A DNA stretch of 25,127 nt from an uncultured Polycyclovorans sp. (GCA_936928855.1 CAKZHZ010000010.1:1-25127); one strand, 5' to 3'; positions 12,975-22,174 are shown, counted from the first letter of the stretch. Notes: a model not told the origin generated them from the sequence alone. Numbers and translations are program-made.

Positions 12975-13109
12975 TGTACCGCCTCGTCCATTGCCCGCCG
13001 GGATTTTCCGGGCTCGGGCATGGACATTGCCTGCTTCTCTGGTCATCGGTGACGGTCTCTCGTCCCCGATCCCCTTCCCGGGCGCCCCGCCCCTTCTGAC
13101 CTGGCCCGC

Positions 13110-14531
13110 ATGAGCAAGAAAAAGATCTTCGTCCTCGATACCAACGTTCTGCTCCACGACCCCAGCTGCCTGTTCCGATTTGAAGACAACGACCTCTACG
13201 TGCCGATGGTGGTACTGGAGGAACTCGACGCCGCCAAGAAGGGCACCACAGAAATCGCCCGCAACGCGCGTCAGGTCAGCCGTTTTCTTGAGGAGATGAT
13301 GCGTGACAAGGATCACGCGCAGATCGAGAAGGGTCTGGCCCTTCCGGCTCCCCAGGGCCTTCATCGCAATGGTCTGAACAGCGTCCAGCCGGTCACCGGA
13401 AAGCTCTTTTTCCAGACCCGGCCCAGCAGTGCCGACCTGCCCGGCAACATGCCCGGCAACAAGCCGGACAACAGCATCCTGGTCACCACCCTGGCATTGC
13501 AGGTGGAACACCCGCGCCGCCCGGTGATCCTGGTCAGCAAGGACATCAACCTTCGCATCAAGGCCGCCATCGTCGGCGTCGTCACCGAGGACTACACCAA
13601 CGATCAGGTGCTCGATGATGCCGACCTGCTCTACACCGGCTACACCGAGCTGCCCGGCGACTTCTGGCAAACCCATGGCGACACCATGGAGAGCTGGCAG
13701 GATGAACTGGGCCGCGCCTGCTACCGCGTCAAGGGACCGCTGGCAGAACAATGGCACGTCAACCAGTTCCTCTACATCCCGGATGACGATGAGCGCGGCC
13801 TGGAACTGATCGTGCAGCGGGTCGAGGACGACACCGCCGAGGTGCGGGTGATTCGTGACTATCGCGCCAGCCGCACCAGCGTCTGGGGCATTCACGCGAA
13901 GAACCGCGAGCAGAACTACGCCCTCAACCTGCTGCTCGATCCCGACATCGATTTCGTCACCATTCTCGGTACCGCCGGCACCGGCAAGACGCTGCTGACC
14001 CTGGCCGCCGGACTCGCCCAGGTGCTCGATGAAACCCGGTATCGCGAAATCATCATGACCCGCGTCACGGTGCCACTGGGCGAGGACATCGGCTTCCTCC
14101 CGGGGTCCGAAGAGGAAAAGATGACCCCCTGGATGGGGGCGCTGATGGACAACCTGGAAGTGCTGACCCAGACCAGCAATGCCGGCGACTGGGAACGCGC
14201 CGCCACCAACGACCTGCTCGCCAAGCGCATCAAGATCCGCTCGCTCAACTTCATGCGCGGGCGCACCTTCCTCAATCGCTACATCATCATCGACGAAGCG
14301 CAGAACCTCACCGCCAAGCAGATGAAGACCCTCATCACCCGCTGCGGCCCCGGCAGCAAGATGGTGTGCCTCGGCAACCTGGGGCAGATCGACACGCCCT
14401 ACCTGTCCGAGACCACCTCCGGCCTGACCTTCGTGGTGGACCGCTTCCAGGGCTGGCCCCATGGCGGACACATCACCCTGGCACGCGGCGAGCGCTCCCG
14501 CCTGGCCGCCTTCGCCTCGGACGTGCTCTGA
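13110..14531 (+). CDS. PIN-PhoH fusion ATPase (PhoH2/YlaK type)
   Basis: The 473-residue protein joins an N-terminal PIN nuclease domain (KIFVLDTNVLLHDP at 5-18, VVLEELD at 34-40, LVSKDINLRIKA at 141-152) to a C-terminal PhoH ATPase with Walker A GTAGTGKT at 287-294 and Walker B IIIDEAQNLT at 392-401. PhoH2-type proteins act as RNA helicase/RNase enzymes, so a cytoplasmic role in RNA processing is likely. Asp10 and Glu38 would be PIN metal ligands. It lies 135 bases after bcp and overlaps the next gene by one base (TGATG), so the two are co-translated. Confidence 0.93.
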   Translation: MSKKKIFVLDTNVLLHDPSCLFRFEDNDLYVPMVVLEELDAAKKGTTEIARNARQVSRFLEEMMRDKDHAQIEKGLALPAPQGLHRNGLNSVQPVTGKLFFQTRPSSADLPGNMPGNKPDNSILVTTLALQVEHPRRPVILVSKDINLRIKAAIVGVVTEDYTNDQVLDDADLLYTGYTELPGDFWQTHGDTMESWQDELGRACYRVKGPLAEQWHVNQFLYIPDDDERGLELIVQRVEDDTAEVRVIRDYRASRTSVWGIHAKNREQNYALNLLLDPDIDFVTILGTAGTGKTLLTLAAGLAQVLDETRYREIIMTRVTVPLGEDIGFLPGSEEEKMTPWMGALMDNLEVLTQTSNAGDWERAATNDLLAKRIKIRSLNFMRGRTFLNRYIIIDEAQNLTAKQMKTLITRCGPGSKMVCLGNLGQIDTPYLSETTSGLTFVVDRFQGWPHGGHITLARGERSRLAAFASDVL

Positions 14532-14860
14532 TGCTCGGCAAGCTCAAGGACATGAAGGATGGCGCGTTGTCCAAGGCGCTCCAGCACTTCATCGCCGACC
14601 GCTTCAGCGCCTACGGCGAACTGCAGGACTGTCAGGTGGATACGCGCAACGCACGGGCCGAGATCCGCGCCCTGCTCAAGGGCGAAACCACGCCCATCAC
14701 CCTCTGCGTGGACCGCTACAGCGTCGAGCGACGCGGTGGCGAGCGCTATATCACCCTGGAGTCCATCTCCTGCTCCCGGGAGTGGATCGCCCTGCTGCTG
14801 ACCCGGCTCTATGCCCGCAAGCCACTGAAACTGCCGGCGGCAGCGGCCGCATTGTTGTAG
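14531..14860 (+). CDS. Small conserved-looking protein coupled to PhoH2
   Basis: I do not recognise a named family for this 109-residue protein. It has no signal peptide or membrane segment. The first 25 residues form an amphipathic helix (MLGKLKDMKDGALSKALQHFIADRF), followed by alternating strands (CQVDTRNARAEIRALLKGE, TPITLCVDRYSVERRGGERYITLESISCSREWIALLLTRLY) and an Ala-rich tail. Its start codon shares one base with the PhoH2 stop codon, so it is probably made in step with that ATPase. It is followed by the palindrome array and then by the convergent epmA. Confidence 0.8.
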   Translation: MLGKLKDMKDGALSKALQHFIADRFSAYGELQDCQVDTRNARAEIRALLKGETTPITLCVDRYSVERRGGERYITLESISCSREWIALLLTRLYARKPLKLPAAAAALL

Positions 14861-14904
14861 GCCCACCGGCCGCCAGAAACCCCACGGGCCGATAGGCCGT
14901 TCGA

Positions 14905-15186
14905 TGGGGCATCCAGACCTCGACCGTCGCAGCTGGATCCCGGGTCAAGCCCGGGATGACGTCACCTACCCAACTCCCGTCATGCCCGACTTGATCGGGC
15001 ATCCAGACCCGACCGTCACAGCTGGACCCCGCATCAAGTGCGGGGTGACGTCTACTACACAACGACCGTCATGCCCGACTCGATCGGGCATCCAGAACCC
15101 CACCGGCGCAGCTGGACCCCCGGGTCAGGCCCGGGATGACGTCACCTATCCATCTCCCGTCATGCCCGACTTGATCGGGCATCCAG
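14905..15186. repeat. Tandem array of six alternating palindromes (BIME-like)
   Basis: Three units of about 90 bases each contain one palindrome in each orientation, six in all. The arms are ATCCCGGG/CCCGGGAT (14937-14957), ATGCCCGA/TCGGGCAT (14982-15002), ACCCCGCA/TGCGGGGT (15026-15046), ATGCCCGA/TCGGGCAT (15071-15091), then repeats of the first kind (about 15117-15138) and second kind (15162-15182). The reverse complement of the second kind shows it is the same element flipped, with shared borders CTGGA and ATGACG. A partial copy stands at 14905-14918. The array fills the gap between convergent genes, where such elements can end transcripts or protect mRNA 3' ends. No gene is visible here. 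Confidence 0.85.
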
Positions 15187-15242
15187 CACCCACCGTCCCG
15201 CCTCAACATCAGATCAGCGGTCGCGATGCTCTGGAACGAACC

Positions 15243-16172
15243 TCAGGCGCGCGCGCCATCAAATGCCAACACCTCCGACAGACTGGCAGCGCCGGTCAGC
15301 CTCATGAGCAGGCGGTCGAGGCCCAGCGCGACGCCCGCGCAGTCCGGCAGTCCGGCCTGCAGGGCAGCGATCAGATGCCGGTCATAGGGTGGCACCGGTC
15401 GGTCTTGGGCGGCTCGCCAGGCCTGGTCGGCCTCGAACCGGCGTTGCTGCTCTTCAGCGTCGGTCAACTCATGAAATCCATTGGCCAGTTCCAGGCCGTC
15501 CCAGAACAGCTCGAAACGCTGCGCCTCCCCGTCGATCACCCTCGCCAGCGCCGCCTGCGTTGCGGGAAAGGCGTGGAGAAAACAGGGGTGCGTGTGGCCC
15601 AGCCGGGGCCCCACCCGATAACTCATCCACAGGTCGAGCAGACGGTCCCGATCCTCGCAGTCGGCCAGGGCTTCGGCCTCCGGCAGGCTCCGCAGCAGGG
15701 TCAGCGGCGCCGTCAGCGGATCGAATCCCGCGTGACGCTGAAACGCCTCGCGGTAGGACACCCGCGCGAAAGGACCGGCGACACCGAAGCCGACGAGCAG
15801 GGCCTCCACCTCATCCATCAGCTGGTGGTGATCCCACCCGGGGCGGTACCACTCCAGCAGCGTGAACTCGGGGTTGTGAAAACGGCCGGCTTCCTCGGCG
15901 CGGAACACCTTGCTCATCTGCCAGATCGGTCCGCTGCCCGCGCACAGCAGGCGCTTCATGGCGAACTCCGGCGAGGTCTGCAGATAGCCACCACCGGGCG
16001 ACACGGCAAAGCTGTCGATATGCCGGTCCACCGTGGCATGCGCGGACAGCACGGGCGTTTCCACTTCCAGTACACCGCGGGCATCAAAAAAGGCGCGGAC
16101 AGACCGGTAAAGGTCCGCCCGCGCCCTGAGCTGTTGCAGTGGCGCCGCAGGCGCCCAGCCGGAGCGGCTCAC
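15243..16172 (-). CDS. epmA: Elongation factor P--(R)-beta-lysine ligase
   Basis: EpmA, a short class II lysyl-tRNA synthetase paralogue without an anticodon-binding domain, attaches (R)-beta-lysine to EF-P. The 309-residue product aligns throughout with the family: RGVLEVETPVLS near the N terminus, LQTSPEFAMKRLL, VFRAEEAGRFHNPEFTLLEWYRP (motif 2), ELFWDGLELANGFHELTDAEEQ and GVALGLDRLLMRL (motif 3). No ATG fits; I choose the GTG at 16172, just after the efp stop, giving the expected length. The longer frame to 16397 overlaps efp and is not homologous there. The efp stop region can fold as GTCGGCA/TGCCGAC, which may affect this start. It forms an operon with efp. Confidence 0.93.
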   Translation of the reverse strand: MSRSGWAPAAPLQQLRARADLYRSVRAFFDARGVLEVETPVLSAHATVDRHIDSFAVSPGGGYLQTSPEFAMKRLLCAGSGPIWQMSKVFRAEEAGRFHNPEFTLLEWYRPGWDHHQLMDEVEALLVGFGVAGPFARVSYREAFQRHAGFDPLTAPLTLLRSLPEAEALADCEDRDRLLDLWMSYRVGPRLGHTHPCFLHAFPATQAALARVIDGEAQRFELFWDGLELANGFHELTDAEEQQRRFEADQAWRAAQDRPVPPYDRHLIAALQAGLPDCAGVALGLDRLLMRLTGAASLSEVLAFDGARA

Positions 16173-16182
16173 GCCGTCGGCA

Positions 16183-16752
16183 TCACTTGCCGACGCGGCC
16201 CATGTACTCGCCGGTGCGGGTATCGCACTTGACCACTTCGCCCTGCTGCACGAACAGCGGCACGCGAACCACGGCGCCGGTTTCCAGGGTGGCGGGCTTG
16301 CCACCACCGCCGGAGGTGTCACCACGCACCCCGGGGTCGGTTTCGGTGATCTGCAGTTCCACCGTGTTGGGCGCACTGATGTAAAGCGGCACGCCATTCC
16401 ACAGCATCACGCGGCAGGTCTCTTCGCCCTTGATCCACTTGGCCGCGTCTTCCACCGCAGCCTGCGAGGCCTGAATCTGCTCGTAGCTGGACGGGTTCAT
16501 GAAGTGCCAGAACTCACCGTCGTTGTAGAGGTACTGCATATCGGTTTCCTCGATGTCGGCGACTTCCCAGCTGTCACCCGACTTGAGGGTCTTCTCGAGC
16601 ACGCGGCCGGTTTTCAGATTGCGCACCTTGAGCGTGTTGGTGGCCTGGCCCTTGCCCGGCTTGCGGTATTCGTTGTCGATGACGGCATAGGGGTCGCCGT
16701 CGATCAGAACCTTGGTACCCGCCTTCATTTCATTGGTGCTGACCGTTGCCAT
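16183..16752 (-). CDS. efp: Elongation factor P
   Basis: The 189-residue EF-P binds stalled ribosomes and helps form bonds at polyproline stretches. The KOW-like N-terminal domain holds the modification loop RKPGKGQA, with Lys34 in the position that receives beta-lysine in E. coli. The OB domains follow, ending in PLFVQQGEVVKCDTRTGEYMGRVGK. Length agrees with E. coli (188). The ATG at 16752 fits the family; upstream frame to 16857 is noncoding. Lys34 and the neighbouring epmA and epmB genes show that the beta-lysylation pathway is used, rather than rhamnosylation by EarP, whose targets carry Arg. efp is divergent from epmB with about 90 bases between them. Confidence 0.97.
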   Translation of the reverse strand: MATVSTNEMKAGTKVLIDGDPYAVIDNEYRKPGKGQATNTLKVRNLKTGRVLEKTLKSGDSWEVADIEETDMQYLYNDGEFWHFMNPSSYEQIQASQAAVEDAAKWIKGEETCRVMLWNGVPLYISAPNTVELQITETDPGVRGDTSGGGGKPATLETGAVVRVPLFVQQGEVVKCDTRTGEYMGRVGK

Positions 16753-16841
16753 GGTGGTGCTCTGTCTTCTTTGAGGAATGAACGAAAATTCGATGATCTG
16801 AACTTGCCGGAGCGTCGGCGCCCCAACACAATGCGGCCGGC

Positions 16842-17885
16842 ATGATACCGAAACCACTCACCGCCCGGCAGGTCCCCGGCTGGCAGCGGGCCCTGCAGGA
16901 CAGCTTCACGCGCCCGGAAGCCCTGCTGCACCACCTCGATCTCAGCGACCGCCTGCCCCTGCCGCCGGCTGCGCGGCTGCGTGCGTTTCCCTTCCGGGTG
17001 CCGCGGCCCTTCGCCGACCGCATGCGCCGTGGTGACCCTGCGGACCCGCTGTTGCTGCAGGTCTGGCCCCGCGCCGAGGAGTCCCTGACCCCCGCGGGCT
17101 TCAGCCAGGATGCCGTCGGCGACCTGGCCCGGCTGCGCGGCGACGGCCTGATTCACAAGTACCACGGCCGCGCGCTGCTGATCGCCACCGGCGCCTGTGG
17201 CGTGCACTGCCGCTACTGCTTCCGCCAGCACTTTCCCTACGGCGACCAGCATGCCGCCCGTGAGGGTTGGCGCGGCGCGCTCGAGCTGATCGCCGCCGAC
17301 ACCAGCATCGAGGAAGTCATCCTGTCCGGCGGCGACCCGCTGTCGCTGAGCGACGACAAGCTGGCCCGTCTGGTCGAGGCGCTTGAGGCCATTCCTCACC
17401 TGCGAAGGCTGCGCCTGCATACGCGCCAGCCCGTGGTACTGCCGGAACGCGTGGATGCCGCCCTGCTGGGCTGGTTGAGCCGCAGCCGACTGCAGAAAGT
17501 GGTGGTACTGCACATCAACCACGCACAGGAGATCGACGATGCCTTGCAGCGGGCGATCGCCGCACTGCGCGGGACCGGCGCCACCCTGCTCAATCAGGCG
17601 GTACTGCTACGCGGCATCAACGATTCGGCGGAGGATCAGGTCCGGCTGTCGGAGCGACTGTTCGCCTCGGGCGTGCTGCCGTACTATCTTCATCTGCTGG
17701 ACCGCGTCGCCGGTTCCGCCCATTTTGAAGTTTCGGAGCGCGAGGCCTTGGAGCTGATGCGCAGAATCAGTGCCCGATTGCCCGGTTACCTCGTGCCGCG
17801 ACTGGCGCGGGAGGAAGCCGGCGAACCTGCCAAGACCACACTCGCATGGACGCACATCCCGTCATCGACAACCTGCTCCCCATGA
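16842..17885 (+). CDS. epmB: EF-P lysine 2,3-aminomutase
   Basis: EpmB is a radical SAM and PLP enzyme that converts lysine to (R)-beta-lysine for EpmA. The 347-residue product has the cluster motif CGVHCRYC (Cys119, Cys123, Cys126), the SAM-binding LSGGDPL at 161-167 and the likely PLP-binding Lys331 in EEAGEPAKTTL. It is of normal length for EpmB and shorter than KamA-type lysine aminomutases. It is divergent from efp-epmA, so supply of the modification and its target share a control region. Its stop overlaps the ATG of the FimX-like gene by four bases, so the two may be co-transcribed. Confidence 0.95.
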   Translation: MIPKPLTARQVPGWQRALQDSFTRPEALLHHLDLSDRLPLPPAARLRAFPFRVPRPFADRMRRGDPADPLLLQVWPRAEESLTPAGFSQDAVGDLARLRGDGLIHKYHGRALLIATGACGVHCRYCFRQHFPYGDQHAAREGWRGALELIAADTSIEEVILSGGDPLSLSDDKLARLVEALEAIPHLRRLRLHTRQPVVLPERVDAALLGWLSRSRLQKVVVLHINHAQEIDDALQRAIAALRGTGATLLNQAVLLRGINDSAEDQVRLSERLFASGVLPYYLHLLDRVAGSAHFEVSEREALELMRRISARLPGYLVPRLAREEAGEPAKTTLAWTHIPSSTTCSP

Positions 17886-19942
17886 ACCTAGGCAATGGCG
17901 CGGTCATCCTGGTCATGACCGAAGCCGAGAACACCGCCCGTCGCATCGAAAGCCACCTGCGCAATAGTGGTCATCCGGTGCGGGTCGCCTGGATTCCGGA
18001 CTTCGAAGACCTGGAGGAGAGCCTGCGGCGCTCCGCGCCCAACCTGCTGCTGGTGGAACGCAGCCTGGTGCAATCCGAGTTCGCCCGGGTCACCGCGCTG
18101 GGGCAGCGCTGGGCGCCCGACCTGCCCATCCTGCTGCTGGTGGACCAGCTCAGCCTGGAGATGACCACGGCGGCGCTCGCGCTCGGCGCCCAGGATGTGG
18201 TGTGTGCTGCCGATGATGACGACCTGCTGCGCCATCTGCAGCTGCTCTGCCTGCGCGAGTTCACCCACCATCATCATCTGCACGAGCTGCGGCAGTTGCG
18301 CCGCCGCATGCAGAGCTTCGAAGTCCGGCATCAGCAACTGCTGGCCGACAGCCAGGACGCCATCGCCCACTTGCAGGACGGCATCATCGTCCATGCCAAT
18401 CCGGCCATGGCCAGGCGCGTCGGCGCCGAGGCCGCCGAGGACCTGATCGGCACACCGCTGATGGACCTGATCGCCAGTGAGGACCAGCGGGCAGCCAAGG
18501 CACACTTCAAACGACTGCAGAAGCACCGTGGCGCGCTTGACGACGACGAACGCCGTCTGCAATGCCAGTTGCAGCCACTGAACGGCGACGCCGCTTTCGC
18601 GGTTGAAGCCGAGCTGGAGGAGAGTGAGGAGCAGGGCGAGCCCATCGTCACCGTCCTGATCCGGGCCCCGCAACCGGTGGCCGAGGAGGTCGCACCTCCT
18701 CGGGCCGCGGACAACTTCCGGGACCTGCGCGAGCTGCTGGCAAGCCCCATGGGCAAGGAACCGACCGCGCTGGTGGCGCTGGTGATCGATGACTACCGCG
18801 GTATCGAGCGTCGCCTCGGCCATCTCGACGCCGGCGAAGCCACCAACCGTGTCAACGACTGGCTGCTGGATGCGCTGCCCACCCCGGACCGGGTGTTTCG
18901 CATCGCCACCCACGAGTGGGTGGCCCTGATCGCCCGCCAGGACACCGCCACCATCGTGCGCGACCTTGAAGGTGTGGCCCGGGCGATCCAACGACAGGTG
19001 TTCAGCACTGCGGGCCACGAGGCCCAACTCAGCCTGAGCCTGGTGGGCTACCCGCTCGCCGTCAACGAATCCGCCGCCGACGCGCTTGGACGCGTGATCG
19101 ACGAAGCACGGGAAGTCTCCGACAAGGGCGGCCGCAAGGCCATCGTGCTGGGCCCCAAGGCACTCGCCGCCCGACAGTTGGAGGAGCTGCGGCAACAGGC
19201 GGAGCAGGTTCGTTCGGCGCTGGCCGACAACCGCATGAAACTGGCCTATCAGTCCATCGCCAGCCTCGAAGGCGATGCACGCCAACACTTCGATGTGCTG
19301 CTGCGCATGGTCTCCCCGGAAGGGGAGGAAATGCACGCCTCGAGCTTCATCGACGCAGCCCGCCAGTTCAATCTGATGACCGCGATCGACCGCTGGGTGG
19401 TCGAGCGCGCCCTGCACATGCAGAGCAAGCGAAAACAGGCCGACGTGCAGTCCAGCCTGTTCGTCAAACTGTCGGAGCAGACCCTGAAAGAGGCCGACAA
19501 CTTCATCACCTGGCTCAACACCCTCGTGGCGCAGCGCCCCCTGCACGCCCACGAGCTGATCTTCGAGTTCCAGGAGCTCAACGTTCAAAGCCATATCCGC
19601 AAGGCACGCCAGATCGCCGAAGCGATCAAGGCAGCCGGCGCGGAGATCGCCATCGAACACTTCGGCGTGGGCGCGCACTCCTCCCAACTGGTGGAGCATC
19701 TGCCCATCCGCTACCTCAAGTTCCACCCGGTCTACACCCAGGAATTCGACAACCGCGACCGCCAGGCACGCCTGGCCGAACTGATGGACATTGCCAAGCA
19801 ACGCGGCATCAAGACCATCGTCAGCCACGTCGAGAATGCCCAGACCATGGCGCGTTTGTGGCAACTGGGGGTGAACTTCATCCAGGGCTACTCCGTGCAG
19901 GAGCCCGAAGTGGTGCTGCTGGCCGCGGACCTGCGCCGCTGA
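17882..19942 (+). CDS. FimX-like protein with degenerate GGDEF and EAL domains
   Basis: This 686-residue cytoplasmic protein has the four-domain order of FimX: a REC-like domain (about 5-115) without the usual acidic pocket, a PAS domain (about 155-265), a GGDEF-like domain (about 295-425) and an EAL-like domain (about 445-680). The GGDEF signature reads ATHEW (342-346), and the EAL motif reads DVLLR (471-475). Other metal ligands are also changed, for example EHFGVG where active enzymes have DDFGTG and LKFHP for LKID. It should therefore bind, not make or cut, cyclic di-GMP, as FimX does when it controls type IV pilus assembly. The ATG at 17882 overlaps the epmB stop by four bases; an ATG at 17846 would overlap more. 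Confidence 0.82.
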   Translation: MNLGNGAVILVMTEAENTARRIESHLRNSGHPVRVAWIPDFEDLEESLRRSAPNLLLVERSLVQSEFARVTALGQRWAPDLPILLLVDQLSLEMTTAALALGAQDVVCAADDDDLLRHLQLLCLREFTHHHHLHELRQLRRRMQSFEVRHQQLLADSQDAIAHLQDGIIVHANPAMARRVGAEAAEDLIGTPLMDLIASEDQRAAKAHFKRLQKHRGALDDDERRLQCQLQPLNGDAAFAVEAELEESEEQGEPIVTVLIRAPQPVAEEVAPPRAADNFRDLRELLASPMGKEPTALVALVIDDYRGIERRLGHLDAGEATNRVNDWLLDALPTPDRVFRIATHEWVALIARQDTATIVRDLEGVARAIQRQVFSTAGHEAQLSLSLVGYPLAVNESAADALGRVIDEAREVSDKGGRKAIVLGPKALAARQLEELRQQAEQVRSALADNRMKLAYQSIASLEGDARQHFDVLLRMVSPEGEEMHASSFIDAARQFNLMTAIDRWVVERALHMQSKRKQADVQSSLFVKLSEQTLKEADNFITWLNTLVAQRPLHAHELIFEFQELNVQSHIRKARQIAEAIKAAGAEIAIEHFGVGAHSSQLVEHLPIRYLKFHPVYTQEFDNRDRQARLAELMDIAKQRGIKTIVSHVENAQTMARLWQLGVNFIQGYSVQEPEVVLLAADLRR

Positions 19943-19952
19943 GCCGCCGCCC

Positions 19953-22106
19953 ATGCCGCAATCGCTGACCCTGCTCCCCCAACGCGTACTGGCCGTGGCG
20001 GTGGTCATCACCGCGTTGGCGCTGGCGGCGCTGATCACGCTGGCCACCGGCCAGCCGTATGTCGGTCTCACACTGGCCATCGACCAGGACCGCGTGGTGG
20101 TGGTCGGCAGCACGGCCGGACTCGATGTGGCACCCGGCACCGAGGTGCGTGGCTTGCGCAGCGGCGGCACCGAGCTGCCACTGGCACCCGTGGACCTGAC
20201 GCCGGAGCCGGACATGGCGTTCGTCCGCTACTCCGATATGGATGCCTTCTTCGAACGGCAGCGCGCACGATCCGCCCTGCTGCGCAGCGGCGAAGCCTGG
20301 CTGCAGCTGGCGGATGGCCGCGAGCTGTCCCTCCCGGTCACCCAGAGCCGGCCGCTGCGCGACCTGCCCCTTGTCTTCTGGTTCCAGCTCTTCTGCGCCG
20401 CCGGTGGCCTGCTGGCCGGCGCCAGCGTGCTGGCGTTCCGCTGGCAGGATCCGTCCACCCGCTACTACGCCCTGACCGGCACCGGCATGCTGCTGTTCGC
20501 GGGCGCCGCCTCGGTCTACAGCACGCGCGAACTCGCGCTCGACGGCCGCCTGTTCATGGCGCTGTCGTCGATCAACGAATTTGGCGCCCTGCTGTTTTGC
20601 GGCGGCTTGATCGCCGTCCTGCTCTACTACCCGACCCGCCTGCTGCGGGTCGGCCTGGGCCCGGCCGTCATGGCGCTCTACGTCGGCTTCGGGCTGGCGA
20701 TTCCCCTGCGACTGTCCGACTCCGTGGAAGGGCTGGCCCACCTGCCAATCACCATCGGCTACCTCTCCACCTATGGGCTCGCGGCGTGGCAATGGTGGCG
20801 GACCCGGGGCGATGCCTATGCCCGCGCCGCGCTGCGCGCCTTCCTGCTGGCCTGGCTGTTCGGCAGCGGGGCGTTTGTCGCGGTGATGGTGCTGCCCGCA
20901 ATCGCCGGTATCGATAACGGCGCGATCCAGGGCTACGCCTTCGGCTTCTTCCTGCTGATCTACGCCGGCATCGCGGCCGGCGTCCTGCGCTATCAACTGT
21001 TCCGCCTCGACCGCTGGTGGTTCACCGCCTGGGGCCTGTTCTTCGGCGGGCTCGGCGTCATCGCGCTGGACCTGCTGCTGGTCTACCTGCTGCGGCTGGA
21101 CGGTCGCACCTCGCTGCTGGTGTCACTGGCCATCGCCGGCTGGCTGTATTTCCCGCTGCGGCAATGGCTGTGGGAAAAGGTGTTGCGCCGGCGCCCGGAG
21201 GCACGTGCCCCGGCCCTGGTAAGCCTGGTCACCGACGTACTGTCCCAGCGCGAACAGCCTGTCGATGCCGCCTGGCGAGACGTCCTGCAGGCCGTCTTCG
21301 GACCGCTGCATGTCAGTGGCGCGGACGGCCAGGGGGGCGACGGACTGGAGGAAAGCGGCCTCATCCTGCGAACCGGCGGCGATGGCACCCTGCCCACCCT
21401 GCGCCTTCACTACGCCGAAGGGGGACGTCGTCTGTTTCACCCGGATGATCTCGCCCTGCTGTCCGAGCTGCGTCGGCTGTTCGAAGAAATCCTCGCCTAC
21501 CGAGCCCTGCTGGAGGCCAGCGTGCAGCGCGAGCGCGAACGCGTTGCCCAGGACCTTCACGATGATGTCGGCGCACGCCTGCTGACCCTCACCCATCAGC
21601 TGCCCGACGCCGAGGCCGAGCAGGCCCGCCGCGCGCTTGAGGAACTGCGCGCGGTGGTCTACAGCATGCAGGCCGCCCCCACAGCGCCCGAAGCCCTGTT
21701 CGGCGAGTGGCGCGCGGAGGTTGCGGAACGCTGCGAAAGCCTGGGCATCACCCTCAGCTGGACCTTGAGCGGGGATACCACCGTGCAAGCCCTGGACGGC
21801 GGCACCGCCCTCGCGCTCTCACGGGTGATGCGGGAAGTCATCACCAACAGCCTCAAGCACTGTTCGGGACTTGAACACCTTTCCGTCACCCTCACGGTGG
21901 ACGGAGATCAGCTCCACATGGCGGTGTCGCATCCCTATAACGGTGCGCCGCCGGACCAGTGGCGCGCCGGATTGGGGCTCAACAACCTCCGGAAGCGTAT
22001 CGAGTCGCTGTCCGGCGAGATCGATTGGGTCCCGCACGACGGACAGCTCACCACACGCTGGCAGTTGCATCTGGCGCCGGTGCAGCCCGACCACACGCCG
22101 GCCTGA
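19953..22106 (+). CDS. Membrane histidine kinase of the NarX/LuxR-partner type
   Basis: The 717-residue protein has an N-terminal membrane helix (12-32), a periplasmic part with a PDZ-like stretch (about 36-130), then a bundle of seven or eight membrane segments between about 140 and 410. The cytoplasmic part carries a HisKA_3 dimerisation helix with His536 in RERVAQDLHDDVGARLLTL, an N box with Asn632 in REVITNSLKHC and a glycine box GLGLNNLRKR (673-682). Where the first glycine motif should have Asp (DNG or DDG), the sequence reads AVSHPYNG, so ATP binding may be altered. No response regulator gene lies in the window. It starts ten bases after the FimX-like gene. The signal sensed is unknown. 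Confidence 0.88.
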   Translation: MPQSLTLLPQRVLAVAVVITALALAALITLATGQPYVGLTLAIDQDRVVVVGSTAGLDVAPGTEVRGLRSGGTELPLAPVDLTPEPDMAFVRYSDMDAFFERQRARSALLRSGEAWLQLADGRELSLPVTQSRPLRDLPLVFWFQLFCAAGGLLAGASVLAFRWQDPSTRYYALTGTGMLLFAGAASVYSTRELALDGRLFMALSSINEFGALLFCGGLIAVLLYYPTRLLRVGLGPAVMALYVGFGLAIPLRLSDSVEGLAHLPITIGYLSTYGLAAWQWWRTRGDAYARAALRAFLLAWLFGSGAFVAVMVLPAIAGIDNGAIQGYAFGFFLLIYAGIAAGVLRYQLFRLDRWWFTAWGLFFGGLGVIALDLLLVYLLRLDGRTSLLVSLAIAGWLYFPLRQWLWEKVLRRRPEARAPALVSLVTDVLSQREQPVDAAWRDVLQAVFGPLHVSGADGQGGDGLEESGLILRTGGDGTLPTLRLHYAEGGRRLFHPDDLALLSELRRLFEEILAYRALLEASVQRERERVAQDLHDDVGARLLTLTHQLPDAEAEQARRALEELRAVVYSMQAAPTAPEALFGEWRAEVAERCESLGITLSWTLSGDTTVQALDGGTALALSRVMREVITNSLKHCSGLEHLSVTLTVDGDQLHMAVSHPYNGAPPDQWRAGLGLNNLRKRIESLSGEIDWVPHDGQLTTRWQLHLAPVQPDHTPA

Positions 22107-22174
22107 ACCCCCTTTACGGGGCGGATGGCATACCAATTGCCAGCAAAATCGGGTAAAACGGCGACACGTCGTAA

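Noticed and set aside
12774..14471. A 565-codon open frame on the minus strand opposite PhoH2
   Set aside because: The plus strand encodes complete PIN and PhoH domains with Walker motifs. The minus frame has no family motif.
14905..15186. CRISPR array or integron cassette sites
   Set aside because: The regular hairpins are one palindrome in alternating orientation with similar DNA between them. There are no unique spacers and no integron integrase.
14904..16232. A 442-codon plus-strand frame across the palindrome array and epmA
   Set aside because: Its first part is translated palindromes and the rest lies opposite epmA.
15243..16397. Longer epmA frame starting at 16397
   Set aside because: The added 75 codons overlap efp in another frame and do not resemble EpmA; the GTG at 16172 gives the family length.
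17888..20215. A 775-codon open frame on the minus strand opposite the FimX-like gene
   Set aside because: It spans two real plus-strand genes and the gap between them, and its Gln/His/Val-rich composition is typical of antisense frames in GC-rich DNA.
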